Below are positions 7,482 to 15,928 of a stretch of DNA of 64,000 nt, in pieces (positions within the stretch are counted from its first letter, which is position 1; each line of letters opens with the position of its first letter). The notes beneath the pieces were generated by a model. The model was not told where the DNA came from. It made no database searches and saw only the letters and a list, made by a program, of their open reading frames with translations. A program made the translations under genes and the position numbers. This DNA comes from WRDS01 sp964492775 (lineage in GTDB: Bacteria > Actinomycetota > Coriobacteriia > Anaerosomatales > PHET01): contig CAZBLH010000006.1 of assembly GCA_964492775.1 (NCBI GenBank), forward strand, positions 1-64,000. The letters run 5' to 3'.

Positions 7482-7527
7482 GCTTCGAGAAGCGCAACAG
7501 CCACGGGCACTTGCGGACTCTCGAAGC
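7482..7527 (+). promoter_or_regulatory. Bipartite stem-loop between rpsZ and rpsH
   Basis: An outer 9-base-pair stem, GCTTCGAGA (7482-7490) with TCTCGAAGC (7519-7527), encloses an inner CGCAA/TTGCG stem (7493-7497 with 7511-7515) and a 13-base apical loop. It ends about 15 bases before the rpsH ribosome binding site. S8 autoregulates the spc operon in E. coli by binding mRNA, so a site just before rpsH is a reasonable thought, though the helix is not an obvious copy of the 16S site. Confidence 0.5.
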
Positions 7528-7557
7528 GGACATCCCGGACCATAGGAGGACCCAGGA

Positions 7558-7956
7558 ATGAGCATGACCGACCCTATCGCCGATATGTTGACGCGCGTGC
7601 GCAACGCTAACTCGGCATACAAGAGCTCGACGACGATGCCTTCGTCCAAGAAGCTCGTTGAGCTGGCGCGCATCCTCAAAGAAGAGGGCTACATCGAGGA
7701 TTACCGCGTCATCGAGGCAACTCCTCAGGACCAGCTTGAGATCACTCTCAAGTACGGTCCGCGCAAGGAGCGCACCATCACCGGCCTGCGCCGTATCAGC
7801 AAGCCGGGCCTGCGCGTGTACGCCAAGAAGGACGAGCTCCCGCGCGTGCTGGGCGGCCTTGGTGTGGCAATCATCTCCACGTCACGCGGTGTGATGGCTG
7901 ACCGTGACGCACGTAAGGCCGGAGTCGGCGGCGAGGTCGTCGCCTACATCTGGTAA
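7558..7956 (+). CDS. rpsH: 30S ribosomal protein S8
   Basis: 132 residues. MSMTDPIADMLTRVRNA is the S8 start; a second ATG two codons on (MTDPIADML) is also possible, but ATAGGAGGACC fits the first. The C-terminal signature STSRGVMADRDARKAGVGGE is intact. S8 binds the central domain of 16S rRNA and is the translational repressor of the spc operon in E. coli. Confidence 0.97.
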   Translation: MSMTDPIADMLTRVRNANSAYKSSTTMPSSKKLVELARILKEEGYIEDYRVIEATPQDQLEITLKYGPRKERTITGLRRISKPGLRVYAKKDELPRVLGGLGVAIISTSRGVMADRDARKAGVGGEVVAYIW

Positions 7957-7989
7957 CCGACGAGGACTGAAGGAAAGGAGCGTAACGCC

Positions 7990-8526
7990 GTGTCTCGAAT
8001 CGGCAAGCAGCCAATCCCGGTCCCGTCTGGGGTCGAGGTGAAGATCGAAGGCTCCACGGTTACCGTGAAGGGCCCGAAGGGTGAGCTCAGCCAGAGCTTC
8101 TCTGAGCTCATGAGCATCGCGATGGAAGACGGTGCGGTCGTTGTGACGCGTCCGGACGATAGCCGAGAAGCCCGCTCGCTTCACGGCCTGACCCGCACGC
8201 TCATCGCCAACATGGTGACGGGTGTCTCGGAAGGCTTCTCGAAGAACCTTGAGATCGTGGGCGTCGGATACCGCGCGACGCTGAACGGTAGCAACCTCGA
8301 GCTCGCGCTCGGGTTCAGCCACCCCGTCGTCGTCACGCCGGAGGAGGGCATCACCTTCACCGTTCCGGCCCCGACGAAGATCACGGTAAGCGGCATCGAC
8401 AAGCAGCGCGTCGGCCAGATCGCCTCCGAGATTCGCGCCTGGCGCAAGCCTGAGCCGTACAAGGGCAAGGGTATCCGGTACGAAGGCGAGTACGTCCGCC
8501 GCAAGCTCGGCAAGGCCGCCAAGTAG
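7990..8526 (+). CDS. rplF: 50S ribosomal protein L6
   Basis: 178 residues with two tandem L6 folds. MSRIGKQPIPVPSGVEVKI opens the protein, and the C-terminal PEPYKGKGIRYEGEYVRRK motif is the strongest signature. L6 lies near the sarcin-ricin loop at the factor-binding site. The start is GTG behind AAAGGAG. It is followed by rplR after 49 bases, a spacer with a small CGGCCC/GGGCCG hairpin. Confidence 0.97.
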   Translation: MSRIGKQPIPVPSGVEVKIEGSTVTVKGPKGELSQSFSELMSIAMEDGAVVVTRPDDSREARSLHGLTRTLIANMVTGVSEGFSKNLEIVGVGYRATLNGSNLELALGFSHPVVVTPEEGITFTVPAPTKITVSGIDKQRVGQIASEIRAWRKPEPYKGKGIRYEGEYVRRKLGKAAK

Positions 8527-8575
8527 CGATCGAGCGGCCCGCTCCAGGGCCGAGTGAGACGAGGAGAAGTAAGAC

Positions 8576-8944
8576 ATGGACAAGCTCAAGGCGAAGCAGG
8601 CGGCAGTTGCACGTCGTCGGCGCCGTGTCCGCGGTAAGGTCTCGGGCACCGCTGAGCGCCCGCGGCTCGCTGTTCACCGCACGAACGCCCACATTTACGC
8701 GCAGCTCATCGATGACCGTTCAGGCAGCACCCTGGTTGCGGCCTCGACGCTCACCCCTGAGCTGAAGAGCGCGCTCAAGTCCGGCTCGAACATCGAGGCC
8801 GCCAAGGCTCTCGGCGAGTTCGTCGGAAAGCGCGCTGTCGAGGCCGGCCTTACCGAGGTCGTGTTCGATCGTGGCGGTCGCCTGTATCACGGTAGGGTCA
8901 AGGCTCTGGCAGACGGTGCACGCAGCGCCGGCCTGAAGTTCTAA
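8576..8944 (+). CDS. rplR: 50S ribosomal protein L18
   Basis: 122 residues, normal L18. The basic N-terminus with RRRRRVRGKVSGTAERPRLAV (residues 13-33 in part) and the end FDRGGRLYHGRVKALADGAR are typical. L18 binds 5S rRNA with L5 in the central protuberance. The ATG follows GACGAGGAG. rpsE begins 15 bases after its stop. Confidence 0.97.
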   Translation: MDKLKAKQAAVARRRRRVRGKVSGTAERPRLAVHRTNAHIYAQLIDDRSGSTLVAASTLTPELKSALKSGSNIEAAKALGEFVGKRAVEAGLTEVVFDRGGRLYHGRVKALADGARSAGLKF

Positions 8945-8959
8945 GGGAGGTCTGAGGTT

Positions 8960-9469
8960 ATGGCGCGCAAGGAAGCCCCGGTGTCGGAGCTCCAAGAGAA
9001 GGTTGTCTACATCAACCGCGTCTCCAAGGTCGTCAAGGGAGGCCGTCGGTTTGCCCTGACCGCGCTCGTCGTGGTCGGCGATGGTGAAGGCAACGTCGGC
9101 GTCGGTATGGGCAAGTCCCAGGAAGTGCCCATCGCCATCAAGAAGGGCATCGACGACGCGAAGAAGAACATGTTCAAAGTGCCGATTGTCAACGGCACTA
9201 TCCCGCACGAGATCTACGGCGAGTTCGGTGCCGGCCGCGTGCTGCTCAAGCCCGCCTCGGTGGGTACCGGCGTTATCGCTGGCGGTCCGGTACGTCCGCT
9301 GCTCGAGCTGGCGGGCATCACCGACGTACTCACCAAGTCGCTGGGTTCGGCGAACGCCCTGAATATCGTCAAGGCCGCCGCTGAGGGACTCAAGTCACTG
9401 TCCTCCGCCGAAGAGGTCGCGCGCCGTCGTGGCAAGACCGTGGCGGAGATCTACGGTTGGGAGGAGTAA
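8960..9469 (+). CDS. rpsE: 30S ribosomal protein S5
   Basis: 169 residues. The double-stranded RNA-binding-like N-terminal domain (KVVYINRVSKVVKGGRRFAL, residues 14-33) and the GTGVIAGGPVRPLLELAGI loop are diagnostic. S5 helps decoding accuracy and mRNA unwinding; the spectinomycin-contact loop near KVVKGGRR looks wild type. GGAGG precedes the ATG, and rpmD starts one base after the stop. Confidence 0.97.
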   Translation: MARKEAPVSELQEKVVYINRVSKVVKGGRRFALTALVVVGDGEGNVGVGMGKSQEVPIAIKKGIDDAKKNMFKVPIVNGTIPHEIYGEFGAGRVLLKPASVGTGVIAGGPVRPLLELAGITDVLTKSLGSANALNIVKAAAEGLKSLSSAEEVARRRGKTVAEIYGWEE

Positions 9470-9470
9470 C

Positions 9471-9668
9471 GTGGCAAAGGCAGCCGCTCCCAAGAGGATC
9501 AAGGTCACCCAGATCCGGTCGACCATCAGTTGTCCGAAGGACCAGAAGGCGACGGTAAAGGCGCTGGGTCTCAAGCGCATCAACGACAGTATCGAGAAGG
9601 ACGACTCGCCTGCAGTGCGAGGGATGGTCTTCAAGGTACGACACCTCGTAGAGGTCGAAGAGCTGTAA
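9471..9668 (+). CDS. rpmD: 50S ribosomal protein L30
   Basis: 65 residues from a GTG one base after the rpsE stop, with GGGAGGAG overlapping the end of rpsE. The core IKVTQIRSTISCPKDQKATV, split at residues 10-29, then LGLKRINDSIEKDDSPAVRGM and a VRHLVEVEE ending identify bacterial L30. The frame is open upstream but that part belongs to rpsE. A terminator-like hairpin follows immediately. Confidence 0.95.
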   Translation: MAKAAAPKRIKVTQIRSTISCPKDQKATVKALGLKRINDSIEKDDSPAVRGMVFKVRHLVEVEEL

Positions 9669-9676
9669 AGGCGAAA

Positions 9677-9696
9677 GACCCGGCACACGCCGGGTC
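9677..9696 (+). terminator. Terminator-like hairpin between rpmD and rplO
   Basis: GACCCGGC and GCCGGGTC make a perfect 8-base-pair stem with an ACAC loop, starting eight bases after the rpmD stop. The outer GCGA and TCGC can extend it past small bulges. The downstream run TTCGTTTGC is only mildly T-rich, so partial termination, an attenuator or an RNA-processing signal before rplO-secY are all possible. Confidence 0.5.
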
Positions 9697-9792
9697 GTCG
9701 CTTCGTTTGCAGTAGTTGGAACATCGAGTCAGCCGGCGGCGAGCGGCCGGCGCGGTCCTTCGAGGGCCGAAAGCGAAAAGGAGAAGAACGAA

Positions 9793-10242
9793 ATGCAGAT
9801 TCACGACCTCTTTCCGGCGCCCGGGTCCAAGAAGGACCGCAAGCGCGTTGGCCGCGGTCACGGCTCCGGTCACGGTGGCCGCTCCGGTCGCGGTAACAAG
9901 GGTCAGGGCCAGCGCGCCGGCGGAACCAAGGGTCCGGGCTTCGAGGGTGGACAGACGCCGCTCGCGATGCGCCTGCCCAAGCTCCCTGGGTTCAAGAACC
10001 GCAATCGCATTGAGTACGCGGTCGTCAACATCTCGCGTCTCGATGGCCTCTTCAACGAGGGCGAGACCGTCGACGCCGAGTCGCTCGTTGCTCGTGGTGT
10101 CATCAAGTCCATCGCCACCCCGGTCAAGGTTCTCGGCGATGGTGAGCTCGGCAAGAAGCTCACGGTGAAGGTTGACAAGGCCTCCACCTCGGCCAAGGCG
10201 AAGATCGAAGCTGCGGGAGGGACGGTCGAGACGTCGTGCTAG
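9793..10242 (+). CDS. rplO: 50S ribosomal protein L15
   Basis: 149 residues. The Gly/Arg-rich N-terminal extension RVGRGHGSGHGGRSGRGNKG that threads into 23S rRNA is obvious, followed by GFEGGQTPLAMRLPKLPGFKN. L15 is a late-assembly 50S protein. AAAGGAG precedes the ATG. Its last seven bases overlap the start of secY, the usual coupling in this operon. Confidence 0.97.
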   Translation: MQIHDLFPAPGSKKDRKRVGRGHGSGHGGRSGRGNKGQGQRAGGTKGPGFEGGQTPLAMRLPKLPGFKNRNRIEYAVVNISRLDGLFNEGETVDAESLVARGVIKSIATPVKVLGDGELGKKLTVKVDKASTSAKAKIEAAGGTVETSC

Positions 10243-11510
10243 CTGCCATTGCGAATGCGTTCAGGGTTCCGGACCTTCGCAAGAAGATCCTGTTCACCCT
10301 TGCGATCATCGCGATCTACCGAGTCGGCTCGCACGTCCCGGCTCCGGGCGTGAACATCGGGGTCATCGAGGCAGCGGTCGAGGGCCAGGCAGCGCTTGGC
10401 CTGCTGAACCTCTTCAGCGGCGGAGCGCTCGAGCAGTTCGCGGTCTTCTCGCTCGGCATCATGCCCTACATCACCTCGTCGATCATCATGCAGCTGCTCC
10501 AAGGCGTCATTCCGACTCTTGAGCGGTGGCAGAAGGAGGGCGAGGCCGGACAGCGGCGCATAACCCAGATCACACGCTATCTCACTCTGGGTATCGCGCT
10601 CGTGCAGGCGCTCGGCCTTCTGACCGTTTTCCGCTCCGCAGGGGCGATCGCGACGGGCGATATCCCGGGAGCGCCGCCAGTGGCGTTCACGTACGCTGTC
10701 GTCGTGGTGACGCTTATCGCGGGTACGGCCCTGATCATGTGGTTCGGCGAGTTGATTACGCAGCGCGGAATCGGGAACGGTATGTCGCTCCTGATCTTCG
10801 CCTCCATCGTCGCCCGATTCCCGATCGCGGTGGTCCAGTCCGTGCAGTTCGGCAACGTCGGATTCACCATCGCGATGCTGGTGATCGTGCTTTTCATTAT
10901 CGCCGCAATTGTGACGATGGAGCGCGCGCAGCGCCGCATTCCGGTGCAGTACGCAAAGCGCGTGGTGGGACGCAAGGTCTATGGCGGCTCGGGCACTTAC
11001 ATCCCGCTAAAGATCAACGGCGCCAACGTCGTGCCGATCATCTTCGCAACCGCCATCCTCTTCTTCCCGACGCAGATTCTCCAGCTGTGGCCGAACCCGC
11101 CTCAGGGCGTCACGGACTTCGCGAACGCTCTTGCTCGGGGACCTGTGAACTGGTCGCTCGAGTTCGTGCTCATCGTCTTCTTCACGTACTTCTATACGTC
11201 GATGGTGTTCAACCCGATCGACCTGGCCGACAACCTGCGCAAGAACGGTGGCTTCATTCCCGGCGTGCGTCCGGGCAACGCGACCGTGCGCTACATCGAG
11301 AACGTGCTTAACCGAATCACTCTGCCAGGCGCGCTGTTCCTCGGTGTTATTGCTGTCGTGCCGTCAATCATTTTCAGCGCGACCCAGAACACGTTGGTGC
11401 AGCAGTTCGGCGGTACGTCCATCTTGATCATGGTGGGCGTGGCGCTGGAGACGATGACGCAGATCGAGAGCCAGCTGAAGATGCGTCACTACGACGGTTT
11501 CTTCAAGTAG
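10236..11510 (+). CDS. secY: Preprotein translocase subunit SecY
   Basis: 424 residues with about ten hydrophobic membrane segments. SecY is the protein-conducting channel of the Sec translocon in the cytoplasmic membrane. It shows VGSHVPAPGVN after TM1, ALGLLNLFSGGAL of the plug region, MPYITSSIIMQLL, and the cytosolic IPVQYAKRVVGRKVYGG loop that contacts SecA and the ribosome. GTG start overlaps rplO by seven bases, with GGGAGG about 16 bases upstream. secE and secG are not in this window. Confidence 0.97.
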   Translation: MLAAIANAFRVPDLRKKILFTLAIIAIYRVGSHVPAPGVNIGVIEAAVEGQAALGLLNLFSGGALEQFAVFSLGIMPYITSSIIMQLLQGVIPTLERWQKEGEAGQRRITQITRYLTLGIALVQALGLLTVFRSAGAIATGDIPGAPPVAFTYAVVVVTLIAGTALIMWFGELITQRGIGNGMSLLIFASIVARFPIAVVQSVQFGNVGFTIAMLVIVLFIIAAIVTMERAQRRIPVQYAKRVVGRKVYGGSGTYIPLKINGANVVPIIFATAILFFPTQILQLWPNPPQGVTDFANALARGPVNWSLEFVLIVFFTYFYTSMVFNPIDLADNLRKNGGFIPGVRPGNATVRYIENVLNRITLPGALFLGVIAVVPSIIFSATQNTLVQQFGGTSILIMVGVALETMTQIESQLKMRHYDGFFK

Positions 11511-11521
11511 AGGAGAAGCTC

Positions 11522-12163
11522 GTGAACATCATCCTGCTCGGAGCGCCGGGTGCCGGCAAAGGCACTCAGGCAGCGAAGATAGTTGAGACATACAACACGC
11601 CCCATATCTCTACGGGCGACATCCTGCGGGCGGCGGTTGCCAACCAGACGCCGCTCGGGCTTGAGGCCAAGCGCTTCATGGATGCCGGCGAGCTCGTTCC
11701 CGACGAGGTGGTTATCGGCCTGGTGAAGGACCGACTGTCCGAGCCAGACACCGCGGCTGGTTTCATCCTCGACGGGTTCCCGCGCACGGCGGCGCAGGCC
11801 GAGGCCCTTGACCGTGAGCTCGCTTCGCTCGGCAAGAAGATAGAGGCTGCGATTGCGATCACGGTCGCGCCGGAGGTCATCGTCGAGAGGCTCACTTCGC
11901 GGCGGACCTGCAAGGCGTGTGGACGAATCACCAACGTGGCCGAGGGCGACGCCTGCTCGGTGTGCGGTGGAGAGCTGTACCAGCGGGATGACGACAACGA
12001 GGCGACTGTACGCAACCGCCTTGAGGTCTACGAGCGCTCGACCGCCCCGCTTATCGAGCACTACAGCAGCGCCGGCGTGCTGCGAGAGATCGATGGCGAC
12101 CGGCCCGTCGATGTGGTATGGGCAGATGTCCAGGCAGCGCTGGAGGCAGCGGTCGAGCAGTGA
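11522..12163 (+). CDS. adk: Adenylate kinase, zinc-LID type
   Basis: 213 residues, the long bacterial form. P-loop GAPGAGKGTQ lies at residues 7-16, the AMP-binding STGDILRAAV near 31-40, and FPRTAAQAEAL after it. The LID domain carries two Cys pairs, CKAC and CSVC, as in Gram-positive zinc-binding adenylate kinases. The enzyme interconverts ATP, AMP and ADP in the cytosol. GTG start behind GAGGAG. The stop overlaps the map GTG by two bases. Confidence 0.97.
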   Translation: MNIILLGAPGAGKGTQAAKIVETYNTPHISTGDILRAAVANQTPLGLEAKRFMDAGELVPDEVVIGLVKDRLSEPDTAAGFILDGFPRTAAQAEALDRELASLGKKIEAAIAITVAPEVIVERLTSRRTCKACGRITNVAEGDACSVCGGELYQRDDDNEATVRNRLEVYERSTAPLIEHYSSAGVLREIDGDRPVDVVWADVQAALEAAVEQ

Positions 12164-12909
12164 TCGTCCGCAAGTCGGCATCGGAGATCGAGGTCATGGC
12201 CGAGGCCGGGCGCATCAGCGCCCGCGCCCTCCGGCTGGCTGGCGAGGCTGTGCGTCCCGGTGTGACCACAGCCGAGCTTGACGAGGTCGCCGAGGCGGCT
12301 ATCCGCGAAGCAGGTGCCATACCGGCATTTCTCGGCTACCACGGGTTTCCCAAGACGCTGTGCACCTCGGTGAACTCGCAGGTGGTTCACGGGATCCCGT
12401 CCAGGAGCGTGAAGCTCTCCGATGGAGATATCGTCTCCATCGACGTCGGCGCGGTCTTCGAGGGTTACTACGGCGACAACGCGCGGACGTTTCCGGTCGG
12501 CACGATCGACGCCGAAACGCAGCGGTTGCTCGACGTGACCGAGGCGTCGCTGGATGCGGGCATCGCCGCGGCCAGAGCTGGCAACCGCCTGTACGACATC
12601 GGCAGTGCCGTGCAGACCGTGGCCGAGGCAGCCGGGTTCGGCGTGGTGCGGGAGTATGTGGGTCATGGGATCGGCCGAGCGATGCATGAAGACCCGAATG
12701 TGCCGAACTACGGACGCGCAGGGACCGGCCCAAAGCTCGAGGTCGGAATGGTCCTAGCCATCGAGCCGATGATCAATGCCGGCGGTGCGGCAGTGGAGTC
12801 GCTTGCAGACGGCTGGACGGTAGTAACGTGTGACAGTCGGCCATCCGCGCACTTTGAGCACACGGTGGCCGTGACCGAGTCAGGGCCGCGGATCCTGACG
12901 GTGGAATGA
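12160..12909 (+). CDS. map: Methionine aminopeptidase, type I
   Basis: 249 residues from GTG overlapping the adk stop, giving MIVRKSASEIEVMAEAGR. It removes initiator methionine from nascent proteins. The catalytic histidine in GYHGFPKTLCTSVN, the metal ligands in DIVSIDVGAVFEGYYGDNART (Asp pair), the VGHGIGRAMHEDP histidine, and the glutamates of AIEPMI and FEHTVAVTE are all present. Its place between adk and infA is the standard spc/alpha junction. Confidence 0.97.
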   Translation: MIVRKSASEIEVMAEAGRISARALRLAGEAVRPGVTTAELDEVAEAAIREAGAIPAFLGYHGFPKTLCTSVNSQVVHGIPSRSVKLSDGDIVSIDVGAVFEGYYGDNARTFPVGTIDAETQRLLDVTEASLDAGIAAARAGNRLYDIGSAVQTVAEAAGFGVVREYVGHGIGRAMHEDPNVPNYGRAGTGPKLEVGMVLAIEPMINAGGAAVESLADGWTVVTCDSRPSAHFEHTVAVTESGPRILTVE

Positions 12910-12946
12910 ACAAGCGGTGGTGGCCTGGGGCATAGTGTCCGGCCTC

Positions 12947-12976
12947 TGGACGAGTAGACGCGGTTTGGGTTAATAT
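12947..12976 (+). promoter_or_regulatory. infA: Possible promoter upstream of infA
   Basis: TGGACG (12947-12952) and TAATAT (12971-12976) lie 18 bases apart, about 43 bases before infA. The AT-rich TTAATATAT stretch stands out from its GC-rich surroundings. It would give infA-rpmJ-rpsM and the alpha cluster an independent start. Match to a sigma-A promoter is good at -10 and moderate at -35. Confidence 0.4.
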
Positions 12977-13018
12977 ATCCACTTGCGTATTCAGGCCCCC
13001 AAGCGGTATCGGGAGAGA

Positions 13019-13240
13019 ATGACGAAGAAAGACGACGCCATAGAGCTCGAAGGCACGGTTATCGAGCCCCTGCCCAACGCGATGTTTCGCGTGGAGCTGG
13101 AGAACGGCCACAAGGTACTTGCGCACATCTCCGGCAAGATGAGGATGCACTACATCCGTATCCTGCCAGGGGACAAGGTCGTGGTGGAGCTTTCTCCGTA
13201 CGACCTCACGCGTGGGCGCATTACGTACCGTTACAAGTAA
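13019..13240 (+). CDS. infA: Translation initiation factor IF-1
   Basis: 73 residues from ATG, MTKKDDAIELEGTVIEPLP, with GGAGA just upstream; an earlier in-frame ATG would add twelve residues unlike IF-1. The whole protein is one S1-like OB fold with NAMFRVELENGHKVLAHISGK and the ending LTRGRITYRYK. IF-1 blocks the ribosomal A site during initiation. It is separated from rpmJ by a 145-base spacer holding a hairpin. Confidence 0.97.
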   Translation: MTKKDDAIELEGTVIEPLPNAMFRVELENGHKVLAHISGKMRMHYIRILPGDKVVVELSPYDLTRGRITYRYK

Positions 13241-13271
13241 TTGCGATTGGAACGGCCTCTTGGCGAGGCGT

Positions 13272-13309
13272 CATCCATCGGTCTCTGGACACACCCGGAG
13301 CCGTGGATG
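13272..13309 (+). promoter_or_regulatory. Stem-loop in the infA-rpmJ spacer
   Basis: A three-part stem pairs CATCCA with TGGATG, CGG with CCG, and CTCTGG with CCGGAG (one G-T pair) around a six-base ACACAC loop, with single-base bulges on the left arm. It lies about 30 bases after infA and 77 before rpmJ and has no T-run. Confidence 0.45.
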
Positions 13310-13385
13310 AGGAAGAGACAGAAAACGCCTGCGGCTGGGCGTGGAGATAGATCTTAGAGAGTCACTGAGAAAGGAAGAACCGACG

Positions 13386-13499
13386 ATGAAGGTGCGTCCT
13401 TCTGTCAAGAAGATGTGCGACAAATGCAAGATCATCCGTCGGCACGGGCGGGTATTGGTCATCTGCGACAACCCGCGTCATAAGCAGCGTCAGGGCTAG
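13386..13499 (+). CDS. rpmJ: 50S ribosomal protein L36 (zinc type)
   Basis: 37 codons, MKVRPSVKKMCDKCKIIRRH followed by GRVLVICDNPRHKQRQG. Length and sequence are the standard short L36. The zinc ligands are Cys11, Cys14, Cys27 and His32, the C+ form. AAAGGAAG precedes the ATG by about 9 bases. It is followed 11 bases later by rpsM. Confidence 0.97.
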   Translation: MKVRPSVKKMCDKCKIIRRHGRVLVICDNPRHKQRQG

Positions 13500-13510
13500 G
13501 AGGGAACCGA

Positions 13511-13885
13511 GTGGCCCGTATTGAAGGTGTCGACCTTCCCCGCGAGAAGCGGATAGAGATCGGCCTCACTTACATTTTTGGCATCGGTCTTACGACCAGC
13601 CAGCAGATTCTGCGCGAGACCGGCATCAATCCGGACACGCGTACTCGCGACCTCACCGAAGAAGAGGTCGTTCGCCTGCGTGAGTACATCGACAAGAACC
13701 TGAAGGTCGAAGGAGACTTGCGCCGCGAGACCGCCCAGAACATCAAGCGCCTTATGGAGATCGGCTGCTATCGTGGCCTGCGCCACCGCAAGGGCCTGCC
13801 GGTCCGCGGTCAGCGCACGCACACCAATGCACGCACCCGCAAGGGCCCGCGTCGCCAGATCGGCGCGAAGAAGAAGGGCAAGTAA
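13511..13885 (+). CDS. rpsM: 30S ribosomal protein S13
   Basis: 124 residues. MARIEGVDLPREKRIEIGLT, the helix-two-turns-helix IFGIGLTTSQQIL, and the basic C-terminal tail GLPVRGQRTHTNARTRKGPR identify S13. It sits in the 30S head and bridges to the 50S subunit and P-site tRNA. The GTG start follows TAGGAGGG. rpsK begins three bases after its stop. Confidence 0.97.
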   Translation: MARIEGVDLPREKRIEIGLTYIFGIGLTTSQQILRETGINPDTRTRDLTEEEVVRLREYIDKNLKVEGDLRRETAQNIKRLMEIGCYRGLRHRKGLPVRGQRTHTNARTRKGPRRQIGAKKKGK

Positions 13886-13888
13886 CGC

Positions 13889-14290
<402 letters not shown>

Positions 14291-14311
14291 CTGAATCCGA
14301 AAGGAAAGTAG

Positions 14312-14938
14312 ATGGCACGTTACACCGGGGCGGACTGCCGCAGGTGCCGCCGCGAGGGGATGAAGCTCTTCCTCAAGGGCGACAAGTGCTACATGGACAA
14401 GTGTCCTGTGGAGAAGCGCCCGTACCCGCCTGGACAGGCGGGCAAGAAGCGCCCGCGCGACAGCGAGTACCGCATACAGCTGCGTGAGAAGCAGAAGACC
14501 AAGCGTATCTACGGCCTGCTTGAGAAGCAGTTCCGTGGGTACTATGAACTGGCGAGCCGCCAGCAGGGCATCACGGGCGAGAACCTGCTCCGCCTGTTGG
14601 AAAGCCGTCTGGACAACGTCGTGTACCGGCTCGGCTTTGCCAAGTCTCGCGATGAGGCACGCCAGATCGTTCGGCACAACCACATAACCGTCAACGGCAA
14701 GCGAGTGAACATCCCGTCGTACCGCGTACGTCCGGGCGATCTCGTGGCCGTGGGTCCGAAGTCCCGCGACCTGCTCGTCATCAAGACGTCGCTCATCTCC
14801 TCGGAGAAGATCGAGGTTCCCGGATGGCTCGAGGTCGACCTCGAGAAGCTCCACGGCAAGGTTCTGTCGCTGCCGACGCGCGAGATGATCGACGCGCCCG
14901 TCCGCGAGCAGCTCATCGTCGAGCTGTACTCGAAGTAA
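14312..14938 (+). CDS. rpsD: 30S ribosomal protein S4 (zinc-binding form)
   Basis: 208 residues. The N-terminus carries four cysteines (Cys9, Cys12, Cys26, Cys31) of the C+ zinc-knuckle form. The S4 RNA-binding domain follows, with RLDNVVYRLGFAKSRDEARQ and VNGKRVNIPSYRVRPGD. S4 is a primary 16S assembly protein and affects decoding fidelity. GAAAGGAAAG precedes the ATG. Confidence 0.97.
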   Translation: MARYTGADCRRCRREGMKLFLKGDKCYMDKCPVEKRPYPPGQAGKKRPRDSEYRIQLREKQKTKRIYGLLEKQFRGYYELASRQQGITGENLLRLLESRLDNVVYRLGFAKSRDEARQIVRHNHITVNGKRVNIPSYRVRPGDLVAVGPKSRDLLVIKTSLISSEKIEVPGWLEVDLEKLHGKVLSLPTREMIDAPVREQLIVELYSK

Positions 14939-14968
14939 CCGGAACCGTTCAGCCAGGGAGGCTGCTTG

Positions 14969-15907
14969 ATGACTGAGTTCATGAGGCCCCAAGTCACGGT
15001 CGAACAGATCGACGACCGGGTCGCGCGTTACGTGGTCGAACCGCTTGAGCGCGGTTTCGGCTACACGCTCGGCAACTGCATACGCCGTGTGCTGCTCTCG
15101 TCGCTGCAGGGAGCTGCCGCTACCTCAGTGCGCATCGAGGGTATCCAGCACGAGTTCGCCTTCATCGAGGGCGTCCGTGAGGATGTGACTGACATCGTCC
15201 TCAACGTGAAGGGCCTCGTATTCCGCGAGAGCGGCGTGGGTGCCGGCGAAGCTGTTGCCACGCTGTCGGTGACCGGGCCCGCTGTCGTTACGGGTGCGGA
15301 CCTGAACGTCCCGACCGAGTTCGAGCTGGTCAACCCCGATCACGTCATCGCGAACCTCAATGAGGGCGCGAAGTTCGAGATGAGCATCCGCATCGGCGTT
15401 GGCCGTGGGTACGTCTCGGCGGACCGCAACAAGCGCGCTGGCGACCCCATCGGCGTCATCACCGTTGACTCTCTGTTCTCGCCGGTCAGCCGCTGCACGT
15501 ACGTGGTTGAGAACACGCGAGCCGGAGAGCGCACTGACTACGATAAGCTCACGCTCGAGGTGGAGACGAACGGCGCGATCGATCCGAGCGATGCAGTTGC
15601 TCGGGCCGGACAGATCATCGACGAGCACATGATGCTGTTCGTGGAGCAGGCCGTGTCGACCCTGCCTGAGGAGGGCATCTTCACCGCCCCTGCCGACGAC
15701 GGTGCAACCCTGCTCGACACGCCAATTGAGGAGCTGGACCTGTCGGTACGCTCCTACAACTGCCTCAAGCGCCAGGGCGTGAACACGATCGGGCAGCTTA
15801 CGCAGTGCTCGGAGCAGGATCTGCTCAACATACGGAACTTCGGCGCGAAATCGATCGAAGAGGTCAAGGACAAGCTTCAGCAGATGGCTCTCGGGCTGAA
15901 GCCGTAG
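14969..15907 (+). CDS. rpoA: RNA polymerase alpha subunit
   Basis: 312 residues from ATG with AGGGAGG seven bases upstream; a TTG one codon earlier is possible but worse spaced. The N-terminal dimerisation domain holds FGYTLGNCIRRVLLSSLQGA and GVREDVTDIVLNVKG. The C-terminal domain (about residues 245-312) has the promoter UP-element-binding LNIRNFGAKSIEEVKDKL. It is the scaffold for polymerase assembly. The position between rpsD and rplQ is standard. Confidence 0.98.
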   Translation: MTEFMRPQVTVEQIDDRVARYVVEPLERGFGYTLGNCIRRVLLSSLQGAAATSVRIEGIQHEFAFIEGVREDVTDIVLNVKGLVFRESGVGAGEAVATLSVTGPAVVTGADLNVPTEFELVNPDHVIANLNEGAKFEMSIRIGVGRGYVSADRNKRAGDPIGVITVDSLFSPVSRCTYVVENTRAGERTDYDKLTLEVETNGAIDPSDAVARAGQIIDEHMMLFVEQAVSTLPEEGIFTAPADDGATLLDTPIEELDLSVRSYNCLKRQGVNTIGQLTQCSEQDLLNIRNFGAKSIEEVKDKLQQMALGLKP

Positions 15908-15928
15908 GCATTAAGGAAACCTGGACAG

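Noticed and set aside
8535..8552. Small hairpin between rplF and rplR
   Set aside because: Only six GC pairs with a six-base loop in a 49-base spacer; too common at this GC content to call a feature.
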